In this document: piece after piece, positions 7,469-8,719 of the stretch
How positions within the stretch are numbered: the first letter of the stretch is position 1
Layout of the letters: each line of letters starts with the position of its first letter
From: Alphaproteobacteria bacterium
GTDB lineage: Bacteria; Pseudomonadota; Alphaproteobacteria; Caulobacterales; Caulobacteraceae
Direction of reading: 5' to 3'
Assembly: GCA_018895795.1 (NCBI GenBank)
Contig: JAHINZ010000081.1
Coordinates: 1 to 8,719, forward strand
Length of the DNA: 8,719 bases
Program-made: the position numbers and the translations under genes
The notes under the pieces: model-generated
What the model was told of the DNA's origin: nothing
Seen by the model: the letters and a program-made list of their open reading frames with translations, nothing else
Database searches by the model: none

Positions 7469-7498
7469 GTTCTACACGGGCGCTTCGCTCCCGTACAA
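7469..7498 (-). promoter_or_regulatory. Candidate housekeeping promoter for the lptF operon
   Basis: Read on the minus strand there is TTGTAC (7498-7493) as a -35, an 18-nt spacer, and TAGAAC (7474-7469) as a -10. In the Caulobacter style the -10 region TGTAGAAC matches six of eight positions of GCTANAWC. Transcription would start near 7462, giving a leader of about 50 nt that contains the whole 7420-7456 inverted repeat. The spacer itself holds an imperfect palindrome, ACGGGCGC/GCTCCCGT (7476-7494, one mismatch). This is inferred from sequence match only. Confidence 0.4.
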
Positions 7499-7577
7499 CC
7501 GAAGACCGCGCCCCTTTGGTCGTCGGAAGTCTTTTCTCTCGACGAGGGTTGGACTATGCCGCCAGATCAAGGCGAGA

Positions 7578-7595
7578 CGGCCGATCAAAAGGCCG
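7578..7595 (+). promoter_or_regulatory. Small hairpin stacked against the pepA leader hairpin
   Basis: CGGCC (7578-7582) and GGCCG (7591-7595) form a 5-bp stem around the loop GATCAAAA. Its last base directly touches the first base of the 13-bp hairpin at 7596, so the two could stack end to end in the RNA. Short stems like this are common in GC-rich DNA; the exact abutment is the only unusual aspect. Confidence 0.3.
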
Positions 7596-7624
7596 CGTCG
7601 CGAGTCGCTGAGCGGCTCGCGACG
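7596..7624 (+). promoter_or_regulatory. Strong hairpin in the pepA leader
   Basis: CGTCGCGAG (7596-7604) is the exact reverse complement of CTCGCGACG (7616-7624). Inside, TCGC and GCGG add four more pairs (one T-G), leaving a 3-nt TGA loop. The stem is thus 13 bp with one wobble and ends 31 nt before the pepA start codon, 20 nt before its AGGAG. It is not followed by a T run, so it is not a classical terminator. Function unknown: mRNA stability, translational control or a protein-binding palindrome are all possible. Confidence 0.6.
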
Positions 7625-7644
7625 TTCATGCGCCACGTCATGTC

Positions 7645-7649
7645 AGGAG
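7645..7649 (+). promoter_or_regulatory. pepA ribosome-binding site
   Basis: AGGAG with a 6-nt spacer to the ATG at 7656 is a near-ideal Shine-Dalgarno and fixes the pepA start. It lies outside the leader hairpin, so it is free unless some longer-range fold covers it. Confidence 0.85.
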
Positions 7650-7655
7650 CGCGCT

Positions 7656-8719
7656 ATGCGTATCGAGTTCGTCCCCGCCGATCTTCATGCCGGCGCCACG
7701 GCCGCCCTCGCGGTCCTGGCCCATCAGGCCGCCGCCCTCTCACCCGAGGCCCGCGTGGTCGACGAAGCCACCGGCGGCGCTCTGGCGCGCGCCATCGCCG
7801 GCGGACGGTTCACCGGCGCCAAGGGTCAGATCCTCGAACTGGTCGCCCCGCACGGCCTTGAGGCCGCGCGCGTGGTGCTGATCGGCGTCGACGGCGTCGG
7901 CGCCGTTGAACCCGAAGCGGTGGAGACCGCCGCCGCCGCCGCCTTCCAGGCCGTGAAGGCCTCGGGCGTCACCGAACTGGTCCTCAAGCTGGGGGCGGAC
8001 GCCGAAACCGCCGCGCGCGCGGCCTTCGGCGCCAAGCTGGCCGCCTATCGCTTCGACAAGTATCGCACCACCGAGAAGGCCGAGAAGAAGCCCTCGGTCA
8101 CCGTGGTCAAGGTCGCCGCCGCCGACCCGGTCAAGGCCGCCAAGGTGTTCGAGGGTCTCGACGCCCTGGCCGACGCCATCCTGTTCAGCCGCGACCTGGT
8201 TTCCGAACCGGCCAATATCCTGCACCCCGAAGACTTCGCCGCCCGCGCCAAGAGCCTGGAGCGCCTGGGTCTCGAGGTCGAGATCCTGGGCGAAGCGGCC
8301 ATGGCCGAACTGGGCATGGGCAGCCTGTTGGGCGTGGGGCAGGGCAGCGTCCGTGAAAGCCAGCTGGTCATCATGCGCTGGAACGGCGCGGCCGACAAAA
8401 CCGCCCAGCCCATCGCCTTCGTCGGCAAGGGCGTCACCTTCGACACCGGCGGCATCAGCATCAAGCCGGCCGACGGCATGGAAGACATGAAGTGGGACAT
8501 GGGCGGCGCGGCGGCCGTGACCGGCGTCATGCACGCCCTGGCCGGTCGCAAGGCCAAGGTCAACGCCATCGGCGTGTTGGGCCTGGTCGAGAACATGCCC
8601 GACGGCAACGCCCAGCGCCCCGGCGACGTGGTCACCTCGATGTCTGGCCAGACCATCGAGGTCATCAATACCGACGCCGAAGGCCGCCTGGTTCTGGCCG
8701 ACGCTCTTTGGTACTGCCA
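7656..8719 (+). CDS. pepA: Leucyl aminopeptidase PepA (M17 family), C-terminal part cut by window edge
   Basis: PepA is a cytosolic, two-metal (Zn/Mn) hexameric aminopeptidase that removes N-terminal residues, preferentially leucine, from peptides; in E. coli it also binds DNA. The first 354 codons are present; the usual length is near 480-500, so roughly the last quarter is missing. The N-terminal macrodomain-like half begins MRIEFVPADLHAGATAAL. The catalytic half contains FVGKGVTFDTGGISIKP, WDMGGAAAV and the family signature NTDAEGRLVLADAL. Metal ligands aligned to E. coli are K258, D263, D281, D340 and E342; the catalytic pair is K270 and R344. All are present, so the enzyme looks active. 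The ATG at 7656 has AGGAG 6 nt upstream. The leader upstream is rich in inverted repeats. It is divergent from lptF, the same neighbour as in E. coli. Confidence 0.96.
   Translation, partial: MRIEFVPADLHAGATAALAVLAHQAAALSPEARVVDEATGGALARAIAGGRFTGAKGQILELVAPHGLEAARVVLIGVDGVGAVEPEAVETAAAAAFQAVKASGVTELVLKLGADAETAARAAFGAKLAAYRFDKYRTTEKAEKKPSVTVVKVAAADPVKAAKVFEGLDALADAILFSRDLVSEPANILHPEDFAARAKSLERLGLEVEILGEAAMAELGMGSLLGVGQGSVRESQLVIMRWNGAADKTAQPIAFVGKGVTFDTGGISIKPADGMEDMKWDMGGAAAVTGVMHALAGRKAKVNAIGVLGLVENMPDGNAQRPGDVVTSMSGQTIEVINTDAEGRLVLADALWYC

Larger units (their letters stand above)
7413..7655. promoter_or_regulatory. Divergent control region between lptF and pepA
   Basis: These 243 bp are the longest non-coding stretch and must carry the starts for both the lptF operon (leftward) and pepA (rightward). 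Visible elements are a candidate lptF promoter, a perfect 8-bp inverted repeat just before lptF, two adjacent hairpins before pepA, a possible short reading frame at 7556, and two GANTC sites (7436-7440 GATTC and 7602-7606 GAGTC), which is the target of the CcrM methylase in Caulobacter and relatives. I could not find a convincing rightward -35/-10 pair for pepA. Confidence 0.8.

Noticed and set aside
7418..7555. Upstream plus-strand start at 7418 extending the 7556 frame leftward
   Set aside because: It would begin inside the lptF leader, has no ribosome site, and its residues resemble random translation; only the 7556 start has a reasonable signal.
7740..8668. Two minus-strand open frames (264 and 207 codons) opposite pepA
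   Set aside because: They overlap each other and the clearly real pepA catalytic region; their composition is Gly/Ala/Asp- or Ser/Arg-rich, with no motifs.
1..8719. Search for mobile elements, CRISPR, tRNA or defence genes
   Set aside because: No transposase or integrase-like frames, no direct repeat arrays and no tRNA-like cloverleaf were noticed; every long coding stretch is a known core gene.

Overview
The window reads as chromosomal housekeeping DNA from a high-GC alphaproteobacterium, most likely Caulobacterales (Caulobacter or a close relative). The evidence is the G/C-rich third codon positions, the gene order, and the character of the LptD, LptG and SurA proteins. I cannot fix the species from the sequence alone. 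I see no mobile element, phage gene, CRISPR array, tRNA or rRNA.

The minus strand from about 7412 down to 1 carries six tightly packed genes in the order lptF, lptG, lptD, surA-like, pdxA, rsmA (rsmA runs off the left edge). lptF/lptG and surA/pdxA overlap by 4 bp (ATGA and GTGA junctions). lptG/lptD are 22 bp apart if the better lptD start is used, and pdxA/rsmA are 23 bp apart. The only larger internal gap is 81 bp between lptD and surA, and it contains a GC-rich inverted repeat. The plus strand from 7656 to the right edge carries pepA, a leucyl aminopeptidase, truncated by the window end. A 243-bp divergent control region (7413-7655) separates the lptF operon from pepA.

The operon joins two outer-membrane assembly tasks. 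LptF and LptG are the membrane subunits of the ABC exporter that extracts LPS from the inner membrane. LptD is the outer-membrane translocon that inserts LPS at the cell surface. SurA is the periplasmic chaperone and prolyl isomerase that in other Gram-negatives escorts beta-barrel proteins, LptD among them. PdxA (vitamin B6 synthesis) and RsmA (16S rRNA dimethylation) follow, as they do in the enterobacterial lptD-surA-pdxA-rsmA operon. In E. coli, pepA divergent from lptF-lptG is a separate locus, so here two conserved neighbourhoods are fused.

The least explained DNA is the divergent control region. It holds a plausible lptF promoter, an 8-bp perfect inverted repeat whose 3' arm sits where the lptF Shine-Dalgarno should be, a 13-bp-stem hairpin in the pepA leader next to a second smaller hairpin, and a small upstream reading frame with its own Shine-Dalgarno. 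I found no convincing novel protein system; the best leads are these leader structures and the cysteine pattern of LptD.
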